Assembly (NCBI GenBank): GCA_964034945.1
Contig: OZ035960.1
Span: forward strand, 102,168,733 to 102,232,732
DNA: 64,000 nucleotides
Origin: Chrysopilus asiliformis
Taxonomy: Eukaryota > Arthropoda > Insecta > Diptera > Rhagionidae
Direction of reading: 5' to 3'
Shown: positions 22,337 to 34,372 of the stretch, piece after piece
How positions within the stretch are numbered: the first letter of the stretch is position 1
Layout: every line of letters starts with the position of its first letter
The notes under the pieces: generated by a model
Databases searched by the model: none
Seen by the model: the letters and a program-made list of their open reading frames with translations, nothing else
Told to the model about the DNA's origin: nothing
Translations under genes and position numbers: made by a program

Positions 22337-22463
22337 GAATTTCATCGGTCTATCCTTCAATAATCACATCATCTCCTCCGGCACATCGAAACTCAACCGT
22401 TGTAGCACCATTTCGACCAGCAGCATCATTAGCACCGAACCCAGTCAAAAATCATCTGTTCAA
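22337..22463 (+). CDS. Probable internal coding exon of an unidentified gene
   Basis: A 127-bp block lies between a strong acceptor (a T-rich tract ending GTGTATTTTTAG at 22336) and a consensus donor (CAA/GTAAGT at 22464). GC content is clearly above both flanks and no transposon similarity is seen. One frame, entered after two bases, is open through the exon and reads SSVYPSIITSSPPAHRNSTV then VAPFRPAASLAPNPVKNHLF. This Ser/Pro/Ala-rich composition is typical of disordered parts of nuclear or signalling proteins. A second frame is also open (NNHIISSGTSKLNRC). The partner exons are not visible, so the host gene probably spans much of this window with long introns. I cannot name it. Confidence 0.5.
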
Positions 22464-23469
22464 GTAAGTTGATATTACGTCCATATCCAATTCAATCCAA
22501 TCCAAATAATTTTATCAACATTGTTTCTAATGAGAAATACCAACAAATATACGTACACACATATTTTGTTCACCATAGCGTCGTGTCCATCACTTTTCAG
22601 CGTTTTTTTTTCATTAGTTAATCGTTGCCAGTGTATCGCTTTTGCGTTGAGAAACGATGACAAACTAAAAGTAGAATCATGGTAGTAACAAGCCAAGTCC
22701 AAGATTTTAAGATTAAGATGAAGATGACGTTGAAGACGCTGGAAAAAAAAACTCCACTCGATTGCCTCAGTTATTCGTCTATAACGGTAAAACAATTCGA
22801 ACAACCAATTAAAGACTTCTACAATGATTTGACTTTTGTAGAATCTATTTATATATATATTTTTTTTTACTTTACGTTGAAGAACCATAAATTTATCTTC
22901 TTTTAGCATTTATCAAAGCGGGGAAATGAAATACGAACAAATTTCTTTCAAAGGAATGAAAAATAGTTTAAGAATGAAATTCAAGACACTTGACGGATAT
23001 CGAACAAATCATACAAATATTTACTGTAAATACAGTAAAATTAATCCGCAAAATAAGTTTTAAGGTGACATTTAAGTGACGTATCATCAAATGTAAAAAA
23101 AATGTTTTTCTCACTGAATTAATTTTTCACATTCAGAAAAATATCCAGAGAATTGGAAGCTCTATAGACTTTTAGGGGATTTTTTTTTGTTATCGAGTGG
23201 CGTTCGATCGATAGGGCCCAGATTTATCTGGAATTTTTATATGGTCCGTGATTATTCTGTGAGAAAACTGTAACTGAATTTTCTGACTATTCCGAAACTG
23301 ACTTTGTTCACAAATTAATAGCTTCTCAACGGTTCGTGCTAGTCGTAGATGGATACCAAAAAATAATTAAATTACCGGAGTAAGGTTTAAAAAAAACTGA
23401 AAAAATTTCCTTTAACATTTTCTTTAATACAGAAAAATTTTAATATTTTCATATTCACTTATTTTTTTT

Positions 23470-23695
23470 TTCGCGGGGAAACTACTGAACCGATTGGCCT
23501 GAAATTTGGCATAGATGTTCGTGGGGGGTCCAGCCCCAACATAGACTTATTAAAAAGTAGCCCGAGAGGTGGGTAGGTGTTACCCTTTCGCGGGGAAACT
23601 ACCGAGCCGATTAGCCTGAAGTTTAGCTCCAACATAGACCATCAAAAATAAAATTGAAAAAAACTTAACCCGGCAACGACGGGTATGCAAGCTAG
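23470..23695 (+). mobile_element. Helitron, 3' part
   Basis: It ends with CCCGGCAACGACGGG, which is the perfect 3' hairpin, then TATGCAAG and CTAG before a host T. The 5' half is missing; it starts inside the ACTGAACCGATTGGCCTGAA module after a T-run. Confidence 0.85.
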
Positions 23696-23788
23696 TATCA
23701 TATATTTCTATGAAGAAAAAGACAACTTAAAGGGTTATGCTTACCTGCAAAGCATGAAACAACGAGTTTTTTTTTGGCGATTTATATA

Positions 23789-24154
23789 AAGCCATGTTCA
23801 AAAGTGTTAGGCACCCCCATTTTTTACAAAGAAATCATAGATTTTGATAGAGCATTTGTGGAGTATTTTGAAGAAAAATATCCGGAAACACAAAAATAAC
23901 ATCAGAAGATACCCTGAAAAGGGCTATTCAGGAGGAATGGGATTTTATAAGTGACGATACGAAAATAGGCTTGTAGCGACAATGCCGAAAAGACTCGCTG
24001 CTGTAGTAAGGGCTAGGGGTGGGCCCACCTAATATTAGTCAGATAAATAAATTTTGATATTCTTAAAATCACATTGTTTCACTATCATATTATAGACACG
24101 TAAACAGGAAAAAATTGATTTTGAAATGGTGCCTAACACTTTTGAACATGGCTG
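23789..24154 (+). mobile_element. Tc1-like element, internally deleted, TA duplication
   Basis: The inverted ends AAAGCCATGTTCAAAAGTGT and ACACTTTTGAACATGGCTG are bordered by TA on both sides (23787-23788 and 24155-24156). Inside, GTTAGGCACC and its mirror continue the symmetry. It retains the 3' end of a transposase gene. Confidence 0.88.
23899..24032 (+). pseudogene. Tc1-type transposase C-terminus, frameshifted
   Basis: The frame TSEDTLKRAIQEEWDFISDD runs to about 23970. After a one-base shift the family's closing block follows, LVATMPKRLAAVVRARGGPT, then TAA. Tc1 transposases characteristically end in S/TMPRR...GGPTKY-like sequence. The catalytic core is absent, so this is a deletion derivative. 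Confidence 0.85.
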
Positions 24155-24272
24155 TACTTTTTTAATCAAACTATTTTATTTCGGCTATTTTTGCATTTTA
24201 TTAAGTACATGTTTAACTATGTTCCAGATTTTTCTTTAATATAAAAATATCAGTTGTGGTGATCAACACAAA

Positions 24273-24960
24273 ACTTTCCTCTGCAATATTTAGTTTCGGA
24301 AAAAATATGTAAAAAATAGTATTTTTCAAATACAGTAGAATCCCGATAATTCGTACCCCGATAATTCGTATATCCCGCTAATTCGTATGAATTTGCTGGT
24401 TCCTTGAAATACGAATTATCGGGATTCTACTGTATCTCTAAAACATTTAAAGCTACATAAAAACCATTAACGGAAAAAATACAGGAAATTTTATTTTCTT
24501 TGAATTTGATTTTGTGCATTTTTTTCAAAAGTTCATAATTTCCGAGAAATCTTTAAAAAGCTTAATTTTTCTTAAATATAAGAATCGTTAGATATACGTA
24601 AAAACCATCAATATAAAAAATATGGAAAATTTCATTTCCTTTATATTTGATTTATGCATTTTCCAAAAAAGCGCATAACTTCAGAGAAATTTTCAAAAAA
24701 ATATATTTTTTCAAAAAAAAAAATTATTGGAGGTATCCATTGTGGCTAACGTTATTTTTTTAAATATTGATAGAAAACTACGATTTTTATAAAACTTATT
24801 TATTAAAATTTTTAAGTCGCTAGCTCAACTTGTTCTCGAGTTATTTGGGACACGTAAAACGGACAGATCGACAAACCGACAGACCGACAAACCGACAGAC
24901 AGATTTACGGACATCCTCATAATTTTGCGAGAAACGGATTTCATACTAACTAGAAAGTTT
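24273..24960 (+). mobile_element. ACTTTCCTCTGC-family element, 3' truncated
   Basis: The conserved lead-in GATCAACACAAAACTTTCC is followed by the family's repeated CGAGAAA and ACGTAAAA modules and a GACAGACCGACAAACC run near 24870-24900. It stops abruptly at 24960 against a family C repeat. A 100-bp pogo-like MITE is inserted at 24333-24432. Confidence 0.75.
24333..24432. mobile_element. 100-bp pogo/Tigger-like MITE, TA duplication
   Basis: The ends CAGTAGAATCCCGATAATTC and GAATTATCGGGATTCTACTG are perfect inverted repeats flanked by TA on both sides. CAGTAGAAYCCCGATAA-type termini are typical of pogo-group elements. Only about 60 bp separate the arms. Confidence 0.85.
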
Positions 24961-25620
24961 CCATAACTTTCGAAAGGATTGAGCTAGAGACTTGAAACAA
25001 CTATACAATTGGGTTTTTCGTAAATGGCTAGGCTAAGTTCTTGAATGGGCAAAATTGGACCATTTCTTCCTCCCTCCTCCATATAAACGAAACAGTTTTT
25101 TGCAATTTTAGCGGAAACGGCGAGTCATATTGAAAAATTTTATAAAGTAAAATGTGTTTAGAATAGGATTCTACACAACTTATCCATACATCAAAATCCA
25201 ATCGGACCACTGTTTCCCACTCTCTCATACAAATGGAAAAGTTTTTTCCTGTTTTCTCAAAAACTGTGCATCGCATCGAAAAATTTATAAAGATGAAATG
25301 TATTTAGAATATAATTTTACACAACTTGTGTATACATCAAAATCCAGTTGGATTACTTCTTCCCCCTTCCCCCGTACAAATTGTTTCTATTTTATCGAAA
25401 ACGGCGAGTCTTATTGAAAAATTTATAAAAGTAAAATTTGTTTAAAATGTGATTTTACATAACATCAAAATTCAATCGGACCACTCCTTTATCCCTCTCC
25501 TATACCAATGGATTTTTTAAAATAAACATTTTGTCTGTCATTATATACAGTATTTGACAGTTGGCCCGTAGTAATTGTAGCTTTTCTTATGCTTTTAAAT
25601 GCATTTTTGTGAAGTTTCCT
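24961..25620 (+). repeat. Family C repeat with about three internal subunits
   Basis: The head CTTTCGAAAGGATTGAGCT is followed by repeated subunits of roughly 140 bp. Each contains AAAACGGCGAGTC-like, GTGTTTAGAATA-like and CCAATCGGACCACT-like phrases. It ends with GTAATTGTAGCTTTTCTTAT. Confidence 0.75.
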
Positions 25621-25975
25621 ACGATTTTCCAAATTCACGGATTTTCTTAATGCACGGATTATCCGAGGAAAATGTGAATAAATATTGGAAGGTCGATAAT
25701 TGAATTAAATTTTGAGAATATTCAATCGTCCGCCGGGAGAAATCCGGTACAAATGAATAGAAAAATTCATTGCGAGAAAAGCAAAAATTATTCAAAATGT
25801 TGACCGATAAACCCCTGAAACGAACTAAGTTTCGAGATATTCAAATATCACAGTGGTCACCACAATTATAAAATAAGGTCAAAAAATGGTTATTGGCTAT
25901 TTTTTTTAAATGTGTAAAAAGTAAGTTTGAAAAAGAGGGAATTTTTTTTCCACATTTTTTTTATCCATATAATTT

Positions 25976-26105
25976 AAAGGGCTATCTATAAAATGCGTCA
26001 TACTTTTTGGGGTGGTAAGACTGCGGTGCTGTGATGGGGGTACTAAATTCCCTACAAAAAAATGGTGTCGAAAATTAGTGTGACGTATTTTATAGACAGC
26101 CTTTA
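25976..26105. mobile_element. 130-bp inverted-repeat element (TAAAATRCGTCA type)
   Basis: AAAGGGCTATCTATAAAATG on the left mirrors TATTTTATAGACAGCCTTT on the right. The inner GCGTCA and TGACG motifs continue the symmetry. A longer relative is at 58977-59868. Confidence 0.7.
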
Positions 26106-29094
26106 TAAATATATTTTTTTTTAACTTTTTTATATCAAGTTTCTGGTTTATGTCATTAAGTGCTTAATAAAAAAGAAACTAATTTCTTAATTTGATGGGC
26201 ACACTTGGATAACGGTTCAATTGGTCCTCTTGATAACCTGCTTCTAGTTTGGAACCAATAAAATCTAAGCAAATTACCAAAACAAAAACATCAAATTTTC
26301 GTTAGGGTAAAAGTCGATTAGCACTTGTAATAGATTCACAAAGCAAACAATAAAATGTCACTTTTAACATCTTCGAACAGTTAAAAGACATCATGTGAAA
26401 TATCGTAAAACCGATTTTTCGACAAAACTTTTATTTTACGCTAATGGCACAAACACAATCAAATTTATGCACCATCAATCAAGAAGAACACAAAATATAT
26501 AACATATTCAGATGACCTACTATCGAATATATGATAGAAACGAAACGAAAATTGTGAGAAAAATATTTTTAATATTCGTATGTGAGTGTGTGTGTGTGTG
26601 TATATGTGTGCCTTGTCAAACTCGTATGATAAAGGTTTGACGTTGGATCACGAATGACTCATTAGCCATAAATGCCTTTAAAATCGTTTGAAAATTTCAC
26701 ATTTTAGGAAAGAAATCCAAGGAAAAAACTCAAACGAGTTGTTGTACGCCATTAAGACAATAATCGATTGCACACTTGAAATGAGTCGTGTGTATAATGG
26801 AAATATGTATACCGGCTACAAGTGTCACAAAATACCAAACCGATTGGATAGAAAATGTGGAAAAGCCTTCTAAGTCTAAAGATATTCTGAATCGTATCGC
26901 TAATAAAAAATTTAAAAAAAAGCGAAGATATTCCAGACTAACGATGCGCATTGTTATTTTAATGCCACAAAAAGGCACAAACATTTTTCTTTTTTTTCCA
27001 TTGAAACAATTTACAATAATAAATTTTCTTAGATGAATAATTTCGATGAAAATCAGTAGAGAGAGAAAAAAAAAACAAAAGATTCAAGCGAAGAACTTGA
27101 AATTCATCTCACAGTCAGATAAACCAACAGATCGTTTATAGCGAATACTGATGTGAATATGTTTGGTGTCTATATAAATAAATATGCGATTAATGTGGAA
27201 AATTGTATAACACACTCCAATTAATTTCATTAATCTCTTCGGTTTGTTAGGAACTGTGGTATATGTACCTACGATTTTCCGGGCGGGAAATGAAGCAGAG
27301 GATTGGTCTGCTTACTATTCAATCAGACTACATATCTATATAATGTGTAAATATTCGTATTATTATAGGTATGATCTGCGTAACTACGTCTGCATTGTAT
27401 GTGCAATGAAATTGGCGTCGGGTGCAGTTCACCGCATTCCGCATCCATTGAATATTAAAGCAGTGCGGCGGCTTATCTAAGGTTTTATCGTCGTAAATGT
27501 AGCTTCACCTTAATAAGCCTTGATCGTTTTTTTTACATACTTTACCATCATTTCTTGATCGATATTACTTTGCGGAGACAATTACATAACCACTAATTAA
27601 CGATTTTTCCCAAAGACAAAAATAAAACTATCCACTTTTTGTTGTCTTCATTGGTTAGCGCGGAGGGTTTTTTTTGTTTTGTTTTAAATGTTGTAATTAG
27701 ATTTTCACTGGAATAAGAAATTATAACAGCTTTTGAATAAAATCGTGTAAAAACGTAACATTATTCATTCAAATGGAACGATATGAGTTTTCTTTTAATT
27801 AGGAATCAATTATGGATATTAAAGTTGATATTATTATTCAATTTTCCATGTAATTGTAATTTTCTCATGGATTATGGATGTGATTTTTTTTATTAAAAGG
27901 ATAAGCCTGCTAGAGGCCATTATGAAATTCCATAACAGGAGCTCTGGTTACGATAACCGTTATACAATTTTTGTGTAATTTTGAAGTAATTCAGAAATAA
28001 TGTAGACAATTATAGTAAAATTTTATTTTTTAAGCCGAATTTTGAACCCACGCACATGTTCTGGTTGTTTGGGAAAACATGTTCTGCTTTTAATTTTCTT
28101 ATTTTTTTGTATTTTGTTTTGCATTCAGATATTATTGAGTAAATTAAGACGAAATATTTCTCAAACCAGGCAAAGGCTGCCTGCAATAAATTTATTAAAA
28201 ATCATTAATTTGGGCCGGCCATATAATGGACTTAACCCCAACGCTTTTGGTTAACCATAAGATTTAATTTTGAAATTATAATTTAAAGTATGTATTCAAA
28301 TGTTCGCAAATAAAAAAAATATTTGAAAAATGTTCAAAAAAATATAAAAGAGTAAACACTATATTTTAATAATCCTAGCTCCCTTAACCGGAGGCATAAG
28401 GAAGGGTTTTCTGCGCTTTTTGATCGATTTACAAAAAAAAGTCTTTAAATTTTCGGTTTTCTTAAAAAAGTTTAAAAATACTTCAGAGAAACCGTAAGAT
28501 TTTTTTTGCAAGGCCCAGTATCTCAAGCCCTTCCATTTAAATTACTACTCTAAAATCTTAAGTTCCGTTAAATTCCTGTTTAGGTGGTTTGCAGTAACAA
28601 AACAACACTTGCCAAAAAAAATGTGTCAAAAAATCACCGCTTTCGATGTTTTTTACCCATTCTTGATTTTCACCTCTTTTTGAAGCTTTTTCATATAGCG
28701 CATGTTTGAATTTTTTCAAACGTTGTATCGAGTATGGATTTTCCATTCCAAAATCGGCCTGCAGTTTGAACTGCACTTTTTAATATTTGGAACAATATTT
28801 TTGCACCATGAAAACTTTTTCAAATTGTGTGAAAATTGTGCACACAAATTACCCTAAAATGGTTGAAATCTCCACGCTAATAACAAAAATAAAAAATAAA
28901 ATTTTTCAGTTTATTGGAATTTTTTCGAAAAAAAAAAAAATATTTTTTTCGGGCTTTTCTCAAAAACTAGAGCCAGTCTGGCCAAACCGCTCGCAGATTC
29001 AGAATCAGCGACGTTAAATAATCCTAAATATATTGAAAAATCTTTGGAATTGTTTGACCATATCTTCAAAGGAAGTATTGCTATTTAAATTTGA
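26106..29094. other. Mostly single-copy AT-rich DNA
   Basis: It contains a TG microsatellite near 26584-26612 and no shared repeat family. A GC-richer patch at 27240-27480 follows a TTTGTTAG acceptor-like site and has an open frame, but its translation has no recognisable block and no clear donor. No gene is called. Confidence 0.4.
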
Positions 29095-29301
29095 TATCTA
29101 ACGGAAAGAAATTCACGCGCCCACGACTTCTTCCTTGAGCCTCCCTGTTTTCGTATAGTAAAGTTTAGGAGTTCCTTCATTTTGCGATCAACAAGATTTT
29201 GGAACGATTTACCATCCAATGTGTTCCCCCCGGACTATGACATGCAGAAGTTCAAGGAGAAGATGAACCGACATCTCCTTTCGTTCTTCGGTCCATCCTG
29301 A
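29095..29301 (+). pseudogene. LINE reverse transcriptase C-terminal fragment
   Basis: An open frame of 68 codons ending in TGA has the closing motif of jockey/CR1-type ORF2 proteins. FRSSFILRSTRFWNDLPSNV is followed by FPPDYDMQKFKEKMNRHL. The pattern F-x-x-S-F-x-x-R-x-x-R-x-W-N-x-L-P-x-x-V-F-P, then Y...F-K...R-H-L, is the usual C-terminal end just after the reverse transcriptase domain. The frame has a stop shortly upstream (about 29092) and no polymerase motifs precede it, so this is a 5'-truncated insertion. An A-rich tail, AAAAAATTCAAAAAAAAAC, follows at about 29352-29370. Confidence 0.8.
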
Positions 29302-29809
29302 ACTGTGCTTCGGCATTAAAGGGTCTTCCCCTCAGTTCTGGCTAAAACTATAAAAAATTCAAAAAAAAACTGGCTGGCAGGACTGTTTTTTGTGGAATTT
29401 TTTGAAATTTTCCTGTACCGTGGAAAATTTTGTAGGTAAATTTTCTCTCACACTATTTTTGTAAAAACTTTGAGAAATTTTATTCTATTTAAAAACAACC
29501 TTGCATCTACTAGAAACAGGTTGCGAGCTATGAACTTTTGAATTTGGTTTAGAAAATCTGAAATAATTCCAAAAATTCCTCTCAAACGAAAAATCAAAAT
29601 ATTACAGTCCTCGCCACCTGTCCTCTTCACAGTCCCAACGCGATCGAGGGGGCGCACCAATTTTACTTGCTCCAAAGTCACTGCTACTTGTCGCCTAGGG
29701 TGGCACTGCTACTGCGATAAGGATTTCGATATTAGAAAAATTCATTGGTTATAGACATCACCCCCTTTTAAAATATGCTATTTGACCCTTTTAAAATATA
29801 TCCATTGTA

Positions 29810-30126
29810 CACTCAGAAAAATGGAATAAAAATCGTCGACTTGCGTATAGCGTAATTGACGTCCTGCAGGAAATTTTAGCATATGCTAGGCACGCGTTCA
29901 CCTGCGCCAGGAAAAGTAGAAATGTGTTAACCTGTGGCAGGAGAAATTGAAAAATTAAATCTGCCGCAAGTAAAGTAGCTGCACAGGTTGACATGAGATA
30001 GGTATTTTGAGGACGTGCTAACATGTAATGATAACTCCGTCTGCTTACTACAAGCTAAAGTTGACTTGTCAAAAAGTTGACTTGTCAAAAAGTTGACTTG
30101 GATCAGCTTTATTATTTTTCTGAGTG
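29810..30126 (-). mobile_element. Diverged 317-bp relative of the 272-bp element
   Basis: It has the same termini, CACTCAGAAAAATG and TTTTTCTGAGTG, with TA on both sides. The interior is related but diverged, and near the right end AAAAAGTTGACTTGTC is locally duplicated. It is an older subfamily member. Confidence 0.8.
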
Positions 30127-30220
30127 TAAGTGGCCATTTATAATATACTTCACATATTTTAGAAGATCTTGGGAGATGTGGCGGCGGTACAAAAGTCCAT
30201 AAAAAAAATACATAGTTGAC

Positions 30221-30317
30221 ACCAATCTATTTTTTGAACAGCCGCTAAGCGGATTTTTCCGCCCGAAAGTTGCCGTGTGTAATATCGCGCTTAGCGGCTG
30301 TTCATAAAATATATTGG
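30221..30317. repeat. Short foldback element
   Basis: GAACAGCCGCTAAGC (30236-30250) is perfectly mirrored by GCTTAGCGGCTGTTC (30289-30303). The symmetry extends imperfectly outward into CCAAT and ATTGG. It is probably a small MITE. Confidence 0.65.
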
Positions 30318-32570
30318 GTTAATTTTTGGGTCGAAAACGACACGACTATCAGAATCGAAGTGATAATTTCTAGAAATTTTTGTTTAATCTTTTGGAATCA
30401 TTATTATATGCATTTCTTTTTTTGTGAATACCCTTAATAAAAACACCTTTAGTATCTTTTATAACTTTATTGAGCCTAGGGCTACGAGTTACAATAAGTT
30501 TTGACATTAATATTAAATTTTTAAAACTGAAGATTATTTCTGGTTAATTTTGCAGGCAGAAATTTGACTTTAGTTGGTTTTTTTACATTTTATTTAATTT
30601 TTCCCAGGCGATACAATAATTTTTTTTGACTCATCTAGAAAACTGCCCCAAACTGATTTCTTGACGTAAAATTTCTTTACGTATGTATTTCGCAGTTGAA
30701 TATCGTTTTAGGCCAATGCCAATCAAAATTTCTTTCAACGATTCTTCCAGAGGGGTTGGTTGGAGGGGTGGAGGTGAGGTTTATATACAGATATAATATA
30801 AAAAACTTTTCTTGTTCTAGAAGACAGTGAAAATAAATTTCTTTCGGTAAGGAATTTCGATTATAAAAGCGCAAACAAATATGTTGTCCAGAAAATTCAA
30901 GATAAAACAAAATCGATATTTTTTTCTTGCTTTTGTATAGATTGATTTATTGCAAAGAAACTAACGGAACTTTTATCTTTATTCAATATTTATTTAGTTT
31001 TATGTATTGATTAACATACAAAACTAACCGGATGGATTCCCAATTTAGTAAAATAAAATAAATCTTACGTATAATAATTTTTAATTTTGTTACAGTAGGT
31101 ATACAACTAATGAACTACTAAATATTTTTGAATAAGAAATGAGATAATAGCAGAAAAATCAGGCACCATAGAATATAATCATAAATATGCTCTGTTAGAA
31201 ACTTCTTTTTTTTCGCCGGGTTTTCGCAAAAAAAAATTTTTTTTGTGTTTTCTATGTCACTTTTTAGCAGCGGTCTTGCGTTGGTAGATCGGTAGCGATT
31301 AGTGACAGTAGCAAAAGTAAGTATATTGCGCTCCGATAGATCTCTAAAGTAAACCCGTTGAACCAGTTTTTCGATATAAAATTCAAATTGTGAAAAAAGA
31401 GGCAAAAAAGCCGATTTTAAAGTTTATGTTTAAATATGTATCACCCACCACAATGAAATCGTAGTTCCCGTTTCACATTTTATATACTTACCTACCTACC
31501 GACATTAAGTAGTATTGCTTATACTTTTTTTTGCCGACTTTCCATGGTAACAGTGGAAATGTTCAGCGCAAGCGTTCCGATAATGTGCAGAATTTTATTT
31601 AAATCGTCATAATGTTGGGTTTCTGATAATTTTTTGTTTCAGAAAAACCGCCGATTAAAAAGATGTCACAGCGATACATTCGGTTATTATTATAGATCGG
31701 ATTTTGATACATAGAAGTATGATCCACTAACTACTACTACATTGAGGCATACTTTCTCACGTGAAAAACTTAATACGTGAGTATGGAACCCCATTGTGAA
31801 CATAGTTTCGAACGTAGTATTATATTAAGCTATCTATGTTATGTATATGTTGTTTTTTTTTTAATGTAGGTTTGTGAAATCATATCGACGATATTCTATA
31901 GCACCTTAGAGCATAGGTGCCCTATCGTGTATCTCTTGAATAGTTGAAACATGGGGCCAGGTACTTTTTTTTCGTTATGATTTTTCACTCTTTTGTTGGA
32001 AAATGAAAGTATGCGAGTTTAGCAAACGACGTTGTCGTCGTCATCGTATATCTACAAGATTTTCGAGTAAACTTGTCTCTATTATAGCGTTTTAGTTAGA
32101 GATATAACATAATACCTGTTGTTAAGTTAGGATGCAACTATACATACGTATATATTTATATTGCAGAAGAAACCTGGTATCTGAACTGAATAGTAAATTG
32201 CATTAATGTTAGTGCAGTGTCGATGGATGCCATATCAAATAGAAATTATTTTGATGATTTCGTGAAATAACCGAAACTATGCCAAAGAACCGGACCGGCT
32301 TTTCTTGTAACAGGTTTTACTTTTTCCTATCAACAGAGACACTATAGGTAAATGGTTTTCTAGAAGCTTTATGGGGTTTTATGAAGTATAGTAGAGGTGA
32401 ATTAATGCAGAACTATTAATTTTTTTAAGGTATTTAATATTTCTTATCGGGTTTTATGTGGTTTTTTACTTTCTTATAATAAAGTATTGTCTTCATGAAA
32501 AATTTCGACCTCTTAATTTTGCCTAAAAAACATTTCCCGAGCACTTCTGAGTCGATTAGTTATTGCAAAA
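30318..32570. other. AT-rich stretch, no recognised gene
   Basis: It has only short AT-driven frames and no repeat shared with other parts of the window. Confidence 0.4.
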
Positions 32571-32576
32571 ATGTCT

Positions 32577-32670
32577 TTCTGTCTGTTAGTCTGTTAGTCT
32601 GTTAGTCTGTTAGTATGTTAGTCTGTTAGTCTGTTAGTCTGTTAGTCTGTATGTCTGCTAGTCTCTAAGT
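32577..32670 (+). repeat. 8-bp microsatellite (GTCTGTTA)n
   Basis: About ten units of GTCTGTTA, with a few substitutions, occur upstream of a Helitron-like phrase AGAGCCATGAAATTTTACAG. Confidence 0.9.
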
Positions 32671-32774
32671 CTGTGTACAAAATTGCTTAATAACTAATAG
32701 AGCTAGAGCCATGAAATTTTACAGGAATTTTTGGCCCTGGAGTGGGGCGATCCTATTAACTTTTGGTGGAGATC

Positions 32775-32876
32775 CGTTAACCAAAAATAACCAAAAATAA
32801 CCAAAAATAACCAAAAATAACCAAAAATAACCAAAAATAACCAAAAATAACCAAAAATAACCAAAAATAACCAAAA
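32775..32876 (+). repeat. 10-bp minisatellite (AACCAAAAAT)n
   Basis: About ten nearly perfect copies of AACCAAAAAT. No coding frame is implied. Confidence 0.92.
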
Positions 32877-32969
32877 TCACTGCGTATCTCAAGCCGTTTC
32901 AAAATATACCGTTATTTGAAAAATCAGGTTTTTGCGATTAACTTGAAAAAACGGCTTTTTGCTAGTTGC

Positions 32970-33090
32970 ACACGGAGAGAAATCCAAATAGGAATATTCC
33001 ATAAAATTGGGAGAGTTATTCTTATAATTTTGGGAAAATTTCCTATTTTTTTGGCATGAATTCCCCTTTGGTTTCTCAATTTTTTACATA
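32970..33090 (+). mobile_element. Fragment of the ACGGAGAGAAAT-family MITE
   Basis: ACGGAGAGAAATCCAAATAG and the following TTCCTATTTTTTTGG and AATTCCCCTTTGG-like blocks match the left half of the element at 52390-52614. The right end is lacking. Confidence 0.65.
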
Positions 33091-33899
33091 TTTTTTTGCG
33101 AAACTAAATATTGCAGAATAAAATTTTGTCTTGCTCAGAACTGATATTTTTTATAAAAATTATTTCATAATTTTGTCACTGCATTTTACAACCTAAACTG
33201 CTAAAGAAGTGTTCCTCGACGCACTATTCTCGCCGTATCAATAAAACTCACTCATAGCTGAAAAGTACCTACAATAAGCCTGCACAATATGAATAACAAG
33301 AATTTATAAAAGATTTTTAAATCGCTTAGCTATAAATTAATGTCTTTATTGATGTGTCGTGAAAAACGTTTTATTGAAAGCTTGTATTTCCGTGTTTTGT
33401 ACCATTTAATAGAATTGCATATTCTTTTAGTATGTGACTTTTTGCAATCGCACCTGTTTTGTAATACAAAACGTCATGATTTGGAAGAAAAGCTATTTAT
33501 TATGTAGAATTGTCTTCGAATTAAATAGGAAACTTTTTAAGTGACTAGAAACAGGCTCCTGATGGGTTTCAGGGCAGACATGCCCGACCTGTTGGGGGGA
33601 ATTTATCGGATGTGAAAACATCCACAAAAATAATATAACTTTTTGTTATATTTTTTGACCTGTAAGCCGAGAAATTCCAAAACAGAATTCAATGCTAATA
33701 AGGTCGAGTAAAAGCCATGAATCAGAAATGTTTCAATGGTTAAAACAAATTAGAGAATATTCTATAATTATTGAAAGTGACAACTGTGGGATACACTTAT
33801 TTATAAATACATTTGAAAACCAATCAGAATAAGGGAGTGGTTCTTTTGGTATAATATTCGCAAGCCTATTATATTATTAAATCTATTAAGGTGAGATAA
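33091..33899. other. AT-rich stretch, no recognised gene
   Basis: A small palindrome GGATGT-GAAA-ACATCC lies near 33609-33624. Nothing else is supported. Confidence 0.4.
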
Positions 33900-34215
33900 A
33901 TAATTGATAACGTTTTATAAGAGTGGTTGTATTAAGTAAGATATTTTTTTGCGTAACGGATACAAATTCAACGATTTCAATATGACTCACCGTTTTCGAC
34001 AAAATTGCAAAAAACTGTTTCGTTTGTATGTTGGAGAGGGGGGGGGGGGAGGGAGGGGGGGGAGGGGGGGGGGAGGGAGGGGGGGGAGGAATGGTCCGAT
34101 TTTGCCCGTTCAAGAACTTATCCTTTCTATTTACGAGAAACGCGATTGTATAAAATTTCAAGTCTCTAGCTCAATCCTTTTGAAAGTTATGGTGTTTGCG
34201 GACAGACGGACGGAC
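33900..34215 (-). repeat. Family C repeat with a G-run expansion
   Basis: In reverse orientation it carries the family C phrases AACTTTCAAAAGGATTGAGC and GAGACTTGAAATTTTATACA. Where other copies have a modest C/T tract (CTTCCTCCCTCC type), this copy has about 57 bp of almost pure G (34035-34091 on the plus strand). Confidence 0.75.
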
Positions 34216-34372
34216 ATGCGGAAATTAAAATCTTTTGTCAATCCAAAATTATTCCTGGTAATTTTCAAAGGGGTAAGCCCTTCTTTCACAAAACCAAGAA
34301 ACTCGTAGGTGAGCATTCCTTCCTAGTTTCGCTGAAATCGTAGGGGGTTGGGCCCAAAATTTCGATTTGAAT

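Noticed and set aside
33886..34308. Proline-rich and glycine-rich frames around 34050
   Set aside because: They result from the G/C homopolymer expansion inside a family C repeat.
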